A stretch of DNA of 64,000 bases, taken from NCBI RefSeq assembly GCF_014692505.1, contig NZ_JACNYK010000001.1, positions 877,922 through 941,921 of the forward strand, given 5' to 3'. This DNA comes from Sphingobacterium arenae. Lineage in GTDB: Bacteria > Bacteroidota > Bacteroidia > Sphingobacteriales > Sphingobacteriaceae. Below the pieces are notes generated by a model. It did not search any database, was not told the DNA's origin, and saw only the letters and a program-made list of their open reading frames with translations. This document shows positions 16,479 to 23,802 of this stretch, piece after piece. Position 1 is the first letter of the stretch; each line of letters starts with the position of its first letter. Made by a program: the position numbers and the translations under genes.

Positions 16479-17462
16479 ATGAACATGAGTATTACATCCT
16501 ATAAAAAACAGCTACAGCAACTGCAACCATTAATTGCGTTGTTTTTGTTGTGTCTGATTATCGCCATTTTTTCCGATCGTTTCATGACGGTAACCAACCT
16601 CTGGAACGTGATGCGGCAAATATCGGTCAATATCTGTATAGCGGTAGGCATGACGTTGGTCATCATCTCGGCAGGGATAGACTTATCCGTAGGATCTGTG
16701 CTTGCTTTTGCGGGAGCGGTTACGGCTTCTTTCCTCAGTATGGGGGTGGAACTGCCTTTTTTCGGCGTGTATGTAGGTTTTACAACTTTAGGCGCTATCC
16801 TGATGGGAATTACTATGGGGGGAGTCCTAGGCTTGGTAAACGGCTGGGTCATTACCTATTTCAAGGTGCAACCCTTCGTGGCCACTTTAGCCATGTTGAC
16901 GATTGCGCGCGGGCTCACTATGCTCTGGACGCAAGGATACCCAATTAGTTCACTCGGAGCACCATTCGCGCATCTGGGTACCGGTTGGTTTTTAGGCGTG
17001 CCAATTCCGGTATGGATTGCCGCTATTGTTACCGTTCTAGCCGTTTTTGTGATGCGAAAGACCCGTTTTGGCCGCTATATCTACGCTATAGGAGGAAACG
17101 AGCGCGCTGCACGCTTGTCGGGTATCAAGGTAAACCAGGTAAAAACATTGGTCTACATGTTGGCAGGAATGCTGGCAGCTGTGGGAGGTATATTGGTAAC
17201 TTCCCGTCTAGACTCGGCACAGCCCAATGCGGGGATGGGGTATGAGCTGGATGCGATTGCAGCTGTCGTGATAGGTGGCACCTCCTTATCGGGTGGGCGG
17301 GGTTTGATTATGGGGACGGTACTTGGTGCGGTGATCATAGGCGTGCTGAACAACGGTTTAGTGCTTTTGGGTGTTTCGCCTTTCTGGCAACAGGTAGTGA
17401 AAGGCATGGTGATTTTGATTGCGGTTATTATTGACCGCTCACAGCATAAAGAGAAAAAGTAA
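16479..17462 (+). CDS. Sugar ABC importer permease (RbsC type)
   Basis: A 327-residue inner-membrane permease of the branched RbsC/AraH family with about 8-10 hydrophobic segments. Landmarks are GMTLVIISAGIDLSVGSVLA in the first third, and GGNERAARLSGIKV with GGTSLSGGRGLIMGTVLGA near the C-terminus, the cytoplasmic ATPase-contact region. It follows the ATPase gene by 10 bp and precedes the kinase gene by 1 bp, so importer and kinase are co-transcribed. A complete Rbs-type sugar importer is uncommon in Bacteroidota, which mainly rely on SusCD plus symporters. Confidence 0.92.
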   Translation: MNMSITSYKKQLQQLQPLIALFLLCLIIAIFSDRFMTVTNLWNVMRQISVNICIAVGMTLVIISAGIDLSVGSVLAFAGAVTASFLSMGVELPFFGVYVGFTTLGAILMGITMGGVLGLVNGWVITYFKVQPFVATLAMLTIARGLTMLWTQGYPISSLGAPFAHLGTGWFLGVPIPVWIAAIVTVLAVFVMRKTRFGRYIYAIGGNERAARLSGIKVNQVKTLVYMLAGMLAAVGGILVTSRLDSAQPNAGMGYELDAIAAVVIGGTSLSGGRGLIMGTVLGAVIIGVLNNGLVLLGVSPFWQQVVKGMVILIAVIIDRSQHKEKK

Positions 17463-17463
17463 C

Positions 17464-18954
17464 ATGAGTAGCAAACCGTATATTTTAGCGATAGACCAAG
17501 GAACGAGCAGCACAAAAACGCTGGTGTTTGACGAATCGGGAAATGTAGCCGCCAAAGGAACGGCGAAGCTGGGCATTCGTTACGAGCATCACTTTGTTGA
17601 ACAATCTCCGGAAGAGATATACAGCAGCGTGTTGCAAGCGGTGAAAGCCTGCCGCGACGATATGGCACGGCAAGGGATACAACCCAACCAGATTGCAGGG
17701 GTGGGCTTAACCAATCAACGGGAGACCTTTGTGCTCTGGGATGCAGAAGGGAAGCTGTTGTATAATGCGATATCTTGGCAATGTAAGCGCTCTTCGGCGA
17801 TATGTGACCGTTTAAAGGACGCTGGCAAGGAAGCTTTGGTGAAAGAGAAAACCGGCCTCCCTATAGATCCTTATTTTTCGGCTACGAAATTGATATGGTT
17901 GATCGAAAATGTTCCGTCGATTGCAGCAGAACTGGAGCGTGGCAATGTGTTTTTTGGTACGGTAGATACCTGGATACTGTATAAATTGACGGACGGGGAA
18001 TGCTATATGACCGACCATACGAATGCATCTCGGACGATGCTTTTCAATATTTACGAACTAACCTGGGATAACGTGTTGTTGGATGAACTGGGCTTGCGTG
18101 GGCTGAAACTGCCGGAGGTGCGCCCTTCGGCTTATGCATATGCCAGCTCTACGTTTGAAGGGACGTTTGCCGAACCGTTGACGATCTGTGCTGTGGTCGG
18201 CGATTCGCAGGCAGCGGCTTTGGGAGCAGGTTGTTTTCAAAGCGGGGAGGCGAAAGCCACATTGGGTACAGGTAGTTCGATTATGATGGCCGTAGGAAAG
18301 GATTTACGCTATAAAGGCCAGGATACTGTCGATGCCATCTATTATAGTACGGAGAAAGGAGTGGTTTATGCAGCTGAAGGGATTATTGTCTCTTGCGGTG
18401 CGACCCTCACGTGGATGAGAGACCAACTAGGGCTCTTTGCAGAAGAAGCAGCGTTGGAACAACTGGCGAAAGGCGTTCCGGCAAACCACGGTGTGACCGT
18501 TATACCGGCTTTTAGTGGAATGGGTACGCCTTATTGGAAAAAGGACGCCAAAGCGACCATTACGGGTTTGACGTTTGCGAGCGATCGCTCACATCTGATT
18601 CGCGCAGCACTAGAATCGGTATGTTTCCAGATAAAGGATGTGATCACGGCGACAGAAACCGAACATCAATTAACGCTATCTCAATTGCACGTGAACGGAG
18701 GTATGTCCGAAAACGCCTTCGTTGTTCAGTTTCTAGCGAATGTGTTAAATAAACCTGTATTGTGTAGTGCCATGCCAGATGCATCGGCGTTAGGATGCGC
18801 GCGTTTGGCGGCAGTAACGCTGCAGCCCGCTCCATTGGAAACACGATTACCACAACATCATGTAGCGGTCCAGCAATATCTCCCGAACGTAGATCTGGAA
18901 GTGGTACAATCAAGCTACCATAACTGGCTTGAACACATTGATCGTATGCTTTAA
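17464..18954 (+). CDS. FGGY-family kinase, glycerol-kinase-like, probable D-apulose kinase
   Basis: A 496-residue kinase closely resembling glycerol kinase: LAIDQGTSSTKTLVF at the N-terminus, GLTNQRETFVLW, TGLPIDPYFSATK, FGTVDTWILYKLT, THTNASRTMLFNIY-like DHTNASRTMLFNIY, and GDSQAAALGAG where glycerol kinase has GDQQAALFG. ATG 17464 is preferred over 17419 because it gives the canonical N-terminus and follows the permease stop. In the D-apiose pathway an FGGY kinase makes D-apulose 4-phosphate; the branched end of apulose resembles dihydroxyacetone, which fits a glycerol-kinase-like enzyme. A plain glycerol kinase cannot be excluded by sequence alone, but the operon context argues against it. 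Confidence 0.75.
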   Translation: MSSKPYILAIDQGTSSTKTLVFDESGNVAAKGTAKLGIRYEHHFVEQSPEEIYSSVLQAVKACRDDMARQGIQPNQIAGVGLTNQRETFVLWDAEGKLLYNAISWQCKRSSAICDRLKDAGKEALVKEKTGLPIDPYFSATKLIWLIENVPSIAAELERGNVFFGTVDTWILYKLTDGECYMTDHTNASRTMLFNIYELTWDNVLLDELGLRGLKLPEVRPSAYAYASSTFEGTFAEPLTICAVVGDSQAAALGAGCFQSGEAKATLGTGSSIMMAVGKDLRYKGQDTVDAIYYSTEKGVVYAAEGIIVSCGATLTWMRDQLGLFAEEAALEQLAKGVPANHGVTVIPAFSGMGTPYWKKDAKATITGLTFASDRSHLIRAALESVCFQIKDVITATETEHQLTLSQLHVNGGMSENAFVVQFLANVLNKPVLCSAMPDASALGCARLAAVTLQPAPLETRLPQHHVAVQQYLPNVDLEVVQSSYHNWLEHIDRML

Positions 18955-18986
18955 ATAAGATATAAAAAATAAATAACGCAATAGAT

Positions 18987-19649
18987 ATGAAGAAAGTAGG
19001 ACTTATACATACCTCAGCAACACTCGTTCCGGTATTTCAACAGTTGTTCAGTGAGAAATCCGTGCAGGCTGAAGTTTTTAATATTGTGGATGATAGTCTG
19101 ATCAAAGACGTGATTCAGAAAGGACGGCTGGAAGATAAGACAGCACAGCGTGTTATAAACTATGTGACATCCGCAGAAGAAGCCGGTGCCGATCTGATTA
19201 TGGTGACCTGCTCATCCATTGGTCGAGCCGTAGAACAGGCAGCAGAAAAGGCAGGTGTACCGGTGCTTCGTGTAGATCAACCGATGGCAGACCATGCTGT
19301 TGCAGCAGGAACACGTATCGGTGTGGTTGCCACATTGCCCACCACTTTGGAGCCGACGGGTGATCTCGTTTTGCGCCGGGCGCAAAAAGCCGGAAAAGAG
19401 GTGGAGTTGGTTAGCCGATTATGTGAGGGTGCTTTTGAGGCTCTTATGGGGGGAGATGCAGCGAAGCACGATGAAATGGTGAAACAGGCGCTTCAAGAAT
19501 TGTCAGAACAAGTTGATGTGATTTTGTTGGCACAGGCGTCGATGGCACGTGTCGTCAGTCAAATGTCGGAAAGCGATCGTAAGGTACCTATCTTAAGTAG
19601 CCCTGGAATCGCCGTGGATCATGTGGCAGGACTATGCCAAACGTCATAA
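18987..19649 (+). CDS. Asp/Glu/hydantoin racemase-fold protein lacking the second catalytic cysteine
   Basis: A 220-residue protein of the aspartate/glutamate/hydantoin racemase superfamily (two alpha/beta domains with the active site between them). The first catalytic cysteine is present at C75 in MVTCSSIGRA. Where hydantoin racemases have the second one (GCAGM-like), this protein reads LLAQASMARVV, placing Q183 at the cysteine position. One-cysteine members can be decarboxylases or isomerases rather than two-base racemases. It is encoded between the apulose-kinase-like gene and the transporter and RuBisCO-like genes, so it probably acts in acid-sugar metabolism. The reaction is unknown. Confidence 0.7.
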   Translation: MKKVGLIHTSATLVPVFQQLFSEKSVQAEVFNIVDDSLIKDVIQKGRLEDKTAQRVINYVTSAEEAGADLIMVTCSSIGRAVEQAAEKAGVPVLRVDQPMADHAVAAGTRIGVVATLPTTLEPTGDLVLRRAQKAGKEVELVSRLCEGAFEALMGGDAAKHDEMVKQALQELSEQVDVILLAQASMARVVSQMSESDRKVPILSSPGIAVDHVAGLCQTS

Positions 19650-19668
19650 CCCTATAAACCGAGACACT

Positions 19669-21012
19669 ATGGGCAAATGGAAACTATACAGTTTATACTT
19701 AGCAGCGATTGCTTTTGCAATCGCCGGTATAGGACTTGTCGTAGATGCATTTCCTTACTTCCGCCAGGCATTGTTGGCAGGAAGTATTCTAGGAGCATTA
19801 GGCTTGGGAGCCTTTGAGAAAACGAAAGGCTACCAATACACGATGTGGATTGTTGTGGCGGTAGTTGCCGGTATGACTTTTCCCGAACGCATTTTGCATG
19901 TCGGCGAGTTTGATATGCGGAATAAATGGCTTATTCTCGTGATTATCCAGCTGGTCATGTTTGGCATGGGGATACAGATGAAAGTACAGGATTTTACGCG
20001 GATCGGGGCTTCCGGCAAAGGGGTGGCGATTGGATTGGCTACACAATTTACCATTATGCCCTTAATTGGCTTTTTGTTGACGAAAGTGTTTGATTTCGAG
20101 CCGGAAATAGCAGCAGGTGTTATTTTGATCGGCTGTTGTTCCAGCGGATTAGCATCGAATGTAATGGCCTATATTGCGAAAGCTAATTTGGTGTTATCTG
20201 TGACGGTAACCGCGATGACCACTATTGTCGCGCCGATTATGACCCCTTTCATGATGAAAATGTATGCCGGTACAATGGTGGAGGTCGGTTTTATGGCGAT
20301 GGCCATGGAAATCATCAAGATCATGATCGTACCTATTGGAGCGGGCCTGTTGCACGACTATTTAAAAACGGCTCCGCGTGTTGTCTATAAATTCATAGGA
20401 CGTGCATCTATTATCATTGCATTGTTGCTGGCCATATCAATTGGTGGTTTTTGGACGTTTTTTACGGGTTCATTTACAGCCGACGGAATGACGGTAGTAG
20501 AAGCATGTTGTTTTGTGTTAGGGGCGATACCGGTAGGTTTCGGCTATCATCTGTTAACAAAAAAGCTCCCGTCGTTGGATAAGCGGATGCCCTATTTTTC
20601 GATGTTTGGCATTATATACTTTACGGCCGTAACCACGGCTGCTGGTCAGCAATATTTGCTCGAGATAGGGGCGGTATTGTTTCTGGCTGCGGTCATCCAT
20701 AATGGAGCAGGGTACTTCTTTGGCTATTGGTTTAGTAAACTATTTGGATTGAATGAATATTCCGCACGGGCAATGGCCTTAGAGATTGGGTTGCAAAACG
20801 GCGGTATGGCGAGTGGATTGGCGGGCAGTATGGGGAAGTTGGGCACCGTAGGTCTCGCAGCAGCCGTATTTAGCCCCTGGATGAATATTTCGGGGTCGAT
20901 ATTAGCGAATTATTGGAGGAGAAAACAAGAAAAAGAAGATCGGTTGAATAATATCGTCAATGAAAACCGAGGTCGAGATAAAAAAGTAAATGAAGAATAT
21001 GGAGAGAATTGA
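19669..21012 (+). CDS. Bile acid:sodium symporter (BASS) family transporter
   Basis: A 447-residue membrane protein. The first ~100 residues hold three hydrophobic segments; the remainder is a BASS core with QLVMFGMGIQMKVQDFTRI, the discontinuous-helix region GCCSSGLASNVMAYIAKAN and, near the end, EIGLQNGGMASGLAGS. BASS proteins import organic anions with Na+; bacterial members also carry keto acids and similar carboxylates. Beside a RuBisCO-like protein and an acid-sugar kinase, an acid sugar is a sensible substrate. ATG 19669 is used because the upstream in-frame ATG at 19621 lies inside the racemase-fold gene. The 3' end overlaps the RuBisCO-like gene. Confidence 0.85.
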   Translation: MGKWKLYSLYLAAIAFAIAGIGLVVDAFPYFRQALLAGSILGALGLGAFEKTKGYQYTMWIVVAVVAGMTFPERILHVGEFDMRNKWLILVIIQLVMFGMGIQMKVQDFTRIGASGKGVAIGLATQFTIMPLIGFLLTKVFDFEPEIAAGVILIGCCSSGLASNVMAYIAKANLVLSVTVTAMTTIVAPIMTPFMMKMYAGTMVEVGFMAMAMEIIKIMIVPIGAGLLHDYLKTAPRVVYKFIGRASIIIALLLAISIGGFWTFFTGSFTADGMTVVEACCFVLGAIPVGFGYHLLTKKLPSLDKRMPYFSMFGIIYFTAVTTAAGQQYLLEIGAVLFLAAVIHNGAGYFFGYWFSKLFGLNEYSARAMALEIGLQNGGMASGLAGSMGKLGTVGLAAAVFSPWMNISGSILANYWRRKQEKEDRLNNIVNENRGRDKKVNEEYGEN

Positions 21013-22252
21013 AGCGACTTATTATGTAGAGACGCCATACCCCCTAGCGGATGCGGCGGCGGTGATGGCAGGAGAACAGTCGTCAGGTACATTTGTAGCC
21101 ATACCAGGCGAAACAGAAGAATTAAAAATACAATATGCCGCTCGTGTCGAGCATATCGAGGCGTTAGAAACGGTAACACAGCCATCATTAGCGGGTGAAC
21201 AGCTACATTTCGAAAAGTATTACCGGGGCAATATTACGATTTCATGGTCTCTTGCCAATTTTGGAACAAACCTGCCGGTGCTTTGTTCGACGCTTATGGG
21301 TAACTTATACGAGTTGCGCCAGTTTACAGGTATTAAGTTGATCGATATTCAGTTACCCGACAGCTATACGGCACATTTCCGTGGGCCGAAATTCGGTATT
21401 GAAGGAACCGCGAAGTTGATTTCACCTCAGGCGAAAACACCGTTGGTGGGAACGATTATCAAGCCAAGTGTAGGTTTAACGATCGAGGATACGGCCGATC
21501 TGGTACGACGACTGGCAGAGGCTGGAATTGATTTTATTAAGGATGACGAGCTCATGGGGTCTGCACAGAACTCTCCTTTTGAAAAACGTGTGGATGCGAT
21601 TATGGGGGTGCTGAATAGGCATCAGGATAAGACAGGGAAAAAGGTGATGTATGCGTTCAACATCAGCGATGAAATGGATAATATGCTTCGTCATTACGAG
21701 CACGTAGTCAAAGCAGGAGGAAGCTGTGCGATGATCAGCCTGTATAGCGTGGGGCTAACGGCGGTAAAGCGTATAGCCGATATCGGACAGCTGACTATCC
21801 ATGGGCACCGTAATGGTTGGGGAATGCTAAACCGACATCCTTTATTAGGTGTTACGTTCGCTGCTTATCAGAAATTGTGGCGATTGGCAGGTGTCGATCA
21901 ATTGCACGTAAACGGTATCCGCAATAAATTCTGGGAATCTGACGAATCGGTTGTAAACTCGATAAAAGCATGCTTAACCTCTATGGAGGGCGTGCTACCT
22001 GCATTACCCGTTCTTTCTTCTGGGCAGTGGGGAGGTCAAGCCATAGATACGTATAAACTGACGCAGACGACCGATTATCTATACCTCGCTGGTGGCGGAA
22101 TTATGGCACATCCGGGAGGTATCAGCGGAGGAGTAAATGGGATTAAACAGGCGTGGGAAGCGGCCGTAACGGGATTGACGTTGGAAGAAGCAACGCAAAA
22201 GTATCCGGCCGTAAAACAAGCTGTAGAGAAATTTGGAAACCTGGCGAAGTAA
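20990..22252 (+). CDS. RuBisCO-like protein, 3-oxoisoapionate-4-phosphate decarboxylase/transcarboxylase type
   Basis: A RuBisCO large-subunit homologue (form IV-like) of 420 residues, or 417 from the alternative ATG 20999. Numbering from 20999: GTIIKPSVGLT supplies the catalytic lysine K155; FIKDDELMGS supplies the carbamylated-lysine/metal triad K181, D183, E184; HGHRNGWG lies where RuBisCO has HIHRAMHA; and GGGIMAHPGG (365-374) is the phosphate-binding loop. Conserved metal residues indicate an active enolase-type enzyme, but there is no small subunit or phosphoribulokinase nearby, so CO2 fixation is not implied. Known members beside DUF1537 kinases decarboxylate (OiaX) or cleave (OiaT) 3-oxoisoapionate 4-phosphate in apionate breakdown. 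Which one, or a new substrate, is not resolved. Confidence 0.85.
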   Translation: MKNMERIEATYYVETPYPLADAAAVMAGEQSSGTFVAIPGETEELKIQYAARVEHIEALETVTQPSLAGEQLHFEKYYRGNITISWSLANFGTNLPVLCSTLMGNLYELRQFTGIKLIDIQLPDSYTAHFRGPKFGIEGTAKLISPQAKTPLVGTIIKPSVGLTIEDTADLVRRLAEAGIDFIKDDELMGSAQNSPFEKRVDAIMGVLNRHQDKTGKKVMYAFNISDEMDNMLRHYEHVVKAGGSCAMISLYSVGLTAVKRIADIGQLTIHGHRNGWGMLNRHPLLGVTFAAYQKLWRLAGVDQLHVNGIRNKFWESDESVVNSIKACLTSMEGVLPALPVLSSGQWGGQAIDTYKLTQTTDYLYLAGGGIMAHPGGISGGVNGIKQAWEAAVTGLTLEEATQKYPAVKQAVEKFGNLAK

Positions 22253-22293
22253 ACTCGTCAAAGCTTAATCCAAACAATGGTAAGGTAAGAATT

Positions 22294-23667
22294 ATGGCAT
22301 ATAAAATAGCTTTTTATGGAGATGACTTTACAGGTTCTACCGATGCATTAGAGACATTGGAGGAGATGGGGCTGGATACCATATTGTTTACGGAAGTTCC
22401 CACATTAGAGCAACTGACGGCTTTCGGAGATAAACGGGCCATCGGTATCGCGGGGATGACGCGTACGCTGCCGACAGGTAAAATAGAACAGCAGCTAAAA
22501 AAGGTATTTGAGCTCTTCTCGGCGATAGACGTAAAGCATATCCATTATAAGGTGTGTTCCACGTTTGATTCATCGCCCGAAGTGGGCAGTATAGGAAAAG
22601 CGGTCGATGTGGGAGCGGCAGCCTTTTCGGCACAGCTTATTCCCCTGGTCGTGGGAGCACCTTATCTGGGAAGGTTTTGTGCTTTTGGAAATCTGTTTGC
22701 ACGGATGGGCACAGGGCAAGAAGGTGAGGTTTTTCGTTTGGATAGGCATCCCAGTATGTCGAAGCACCCGGTTACGCCGGCTGAGGAAAGTGATCTTCGA
22801 CGCCATTTAGCACAGCAAACGCATAAAAAAATCGGCTTGGTGGATGTCACGCAATTGGACCGCTTAGACGCACCGGCTATTATTCGGGAGATGGACGAAA
22901 GAGAGCAAACGGAAGTTGTGTTATTTGATGCGACGACCGAGCCGCATTTAGAGCGGATAGGGGAAGTGTTGGATGGATTATCTATCCGGCATCAGCCTCT
23001 TTTTTCTGTAGGATCATCAGCGGTGTCAAAAGCGCTGTGTGCTGCATGGAAGAAGGCCGGTGTCTTGTCGCCCCGCACGGAGTGGCCGTCACTTAGACCG
23101 GCTAAACCTTTATTGGTCCTTTCGGGTAGCGGCTCTGTTGTGACAGGAAGACAGATAGCATACGCGATGACAAATGGATTTAAAGGGGTAGCTATTGACG
23201 GTGTGGAATTAGCGACTAATCCCGATACGTATGATATTTCCGCGATTACAGAAGAGGTATTGCGGCATATGCAGGAGGGGCACAGCGTGATTATCCATAC
23301 CAGTATTGGTCCGGACGATTCCCGAATGAAAAAAACACAACAGGTCCTACGGAAACGGGGATTGACCGCACTCGAAATCAGTGGCTATACGGCGAGTTTG
23401 TATGGTAAAACCCTCGCCCAGATTGCAGACCAAGTGATACAAGCTAGCCGGGTAGAACGGCTGGTGATTGCAGGAGGAGATACGTCAAGTCTGTTTGCAC
23501 GCCATTTAGGTATTGAGGCGGTCGAAATGGTAGCTCCGGTGGTGCCGGGTGCCCCGCTCTGTCGTATACATGCCAAAAAAACACATATCCAGGGTATGAC
23601 GATCAATTTTAAAGGTGGACAGGTGGGCGGTTTGGATTATTTTTTAAGAATGGAAAGAGGGAGTTGA
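22294..23667 (+). CDS. Acid-sugar kinase (DUF1537 family) paired with the RuBisCO-like protein, OiaK-like
   Basis: A 457-residue DUF1537-family kinase. The N-terminus FYGDDFTGSTDALETLEE is the form typical of kinases encoded next to RuBisCO-like genes, distinct from the threonate-type kinase at 2656. The nucleotide-binding domain shows PLLVLSGSGSVVTGRQI, VIAGGDTSSLFARH and ends with FKGGQVGGLDYF. It starts at ATG 22294, 41 bp after the RuBisCO-like gene; longer in-frame starts lie within that gene. Expected reaction: ATP-dependent phosphorylation of 3-oxoisoapionate or a related keto acid to give the RuBisCO-like protein's substrate. It closes the operon. Confidence 0.82.
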   Translation: MAYKIAFYGDDFTGSTDALETLEEMGLDTILFTEVPTLEQLTAFGDKRAIGIAGMTRTLPTGKIEQQLKKVFELFSAIDVKHIHYKVCSTFDSSPEVGSIGKAVDVGAAAFSAQLIPLVVGAPYLGRFCAFGNLFARMGTGQEGEVFRLDRHPSMSKHPVTPAEESDLRRHLAQQTHKKIGLVDVTQLDRLDAPAIIREMDEREQTEVVLFDATTEPHLERIGEVLDGLSIRHQPLFSVGSSAVSKALCAAWKKAGVLSPRTEWPSLRPAKPLLVLSGSGSVVTGRQIAYAMTNGFKGVAIDGVELATNPDTYDISAITEEVLRHMQEGHSVIIHTSIGPDDSRMKKTQQVLRKRGLTALEISGYTASLYGKTLAQIADQVIQASRVERLVIAGGDTSSLFARHLGIEAVEMVAPVVPGAPLCRIHAKKTHIQGMTINFKGGQVGGLDYFLRMERGS

Positions 23668-23802
23668 GTTTATGTAGAAAACAGGACACTACAGGACGGT
23701 GGTTTAGTTGCGTTTTAATAGTTTCACCAGAAACTGACGTTTATTTTCCTTGTATTCGGAAAGCGTGATAACATGATATAAATAAATGAAAATTTCATAT
23801 AA
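23668..23802 (+). promoter_or_regulatory. Leader region of polysaccharide locus 1 with small repeats
   Basis: A 135-bp gap between the kinase and the GH78 gene, the first substantial one after the DeoR region. It contains an ACAGGAC direct repeat (two copies about 11 bp apart near 23682) and an ATGAAA-A-TTTCAT inverted repeat just before the GH78 start. I see no convincing -33/-7 promoter, but this is a likely place for an independent promoter of the locus. Confidence 0.3.

Noticed and set aside
20990..22252. RuBisCO-like protein considered as a CO2-fixing RuBisCO
   Set aside because: No small subunit or phosphoribulokinase is present, the catalytic loop motifs differ from carboxylating forms, and the neighbouring acid-sugar kinase fits a catabolic role.
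22153..22293. Upstream in-frame start for the second DUF1537 kinase
   Set aside because: It overlaps the RuBisCO-like gene and precedes the canonical start motif FYGDDFTGS by 47 non-family residues.
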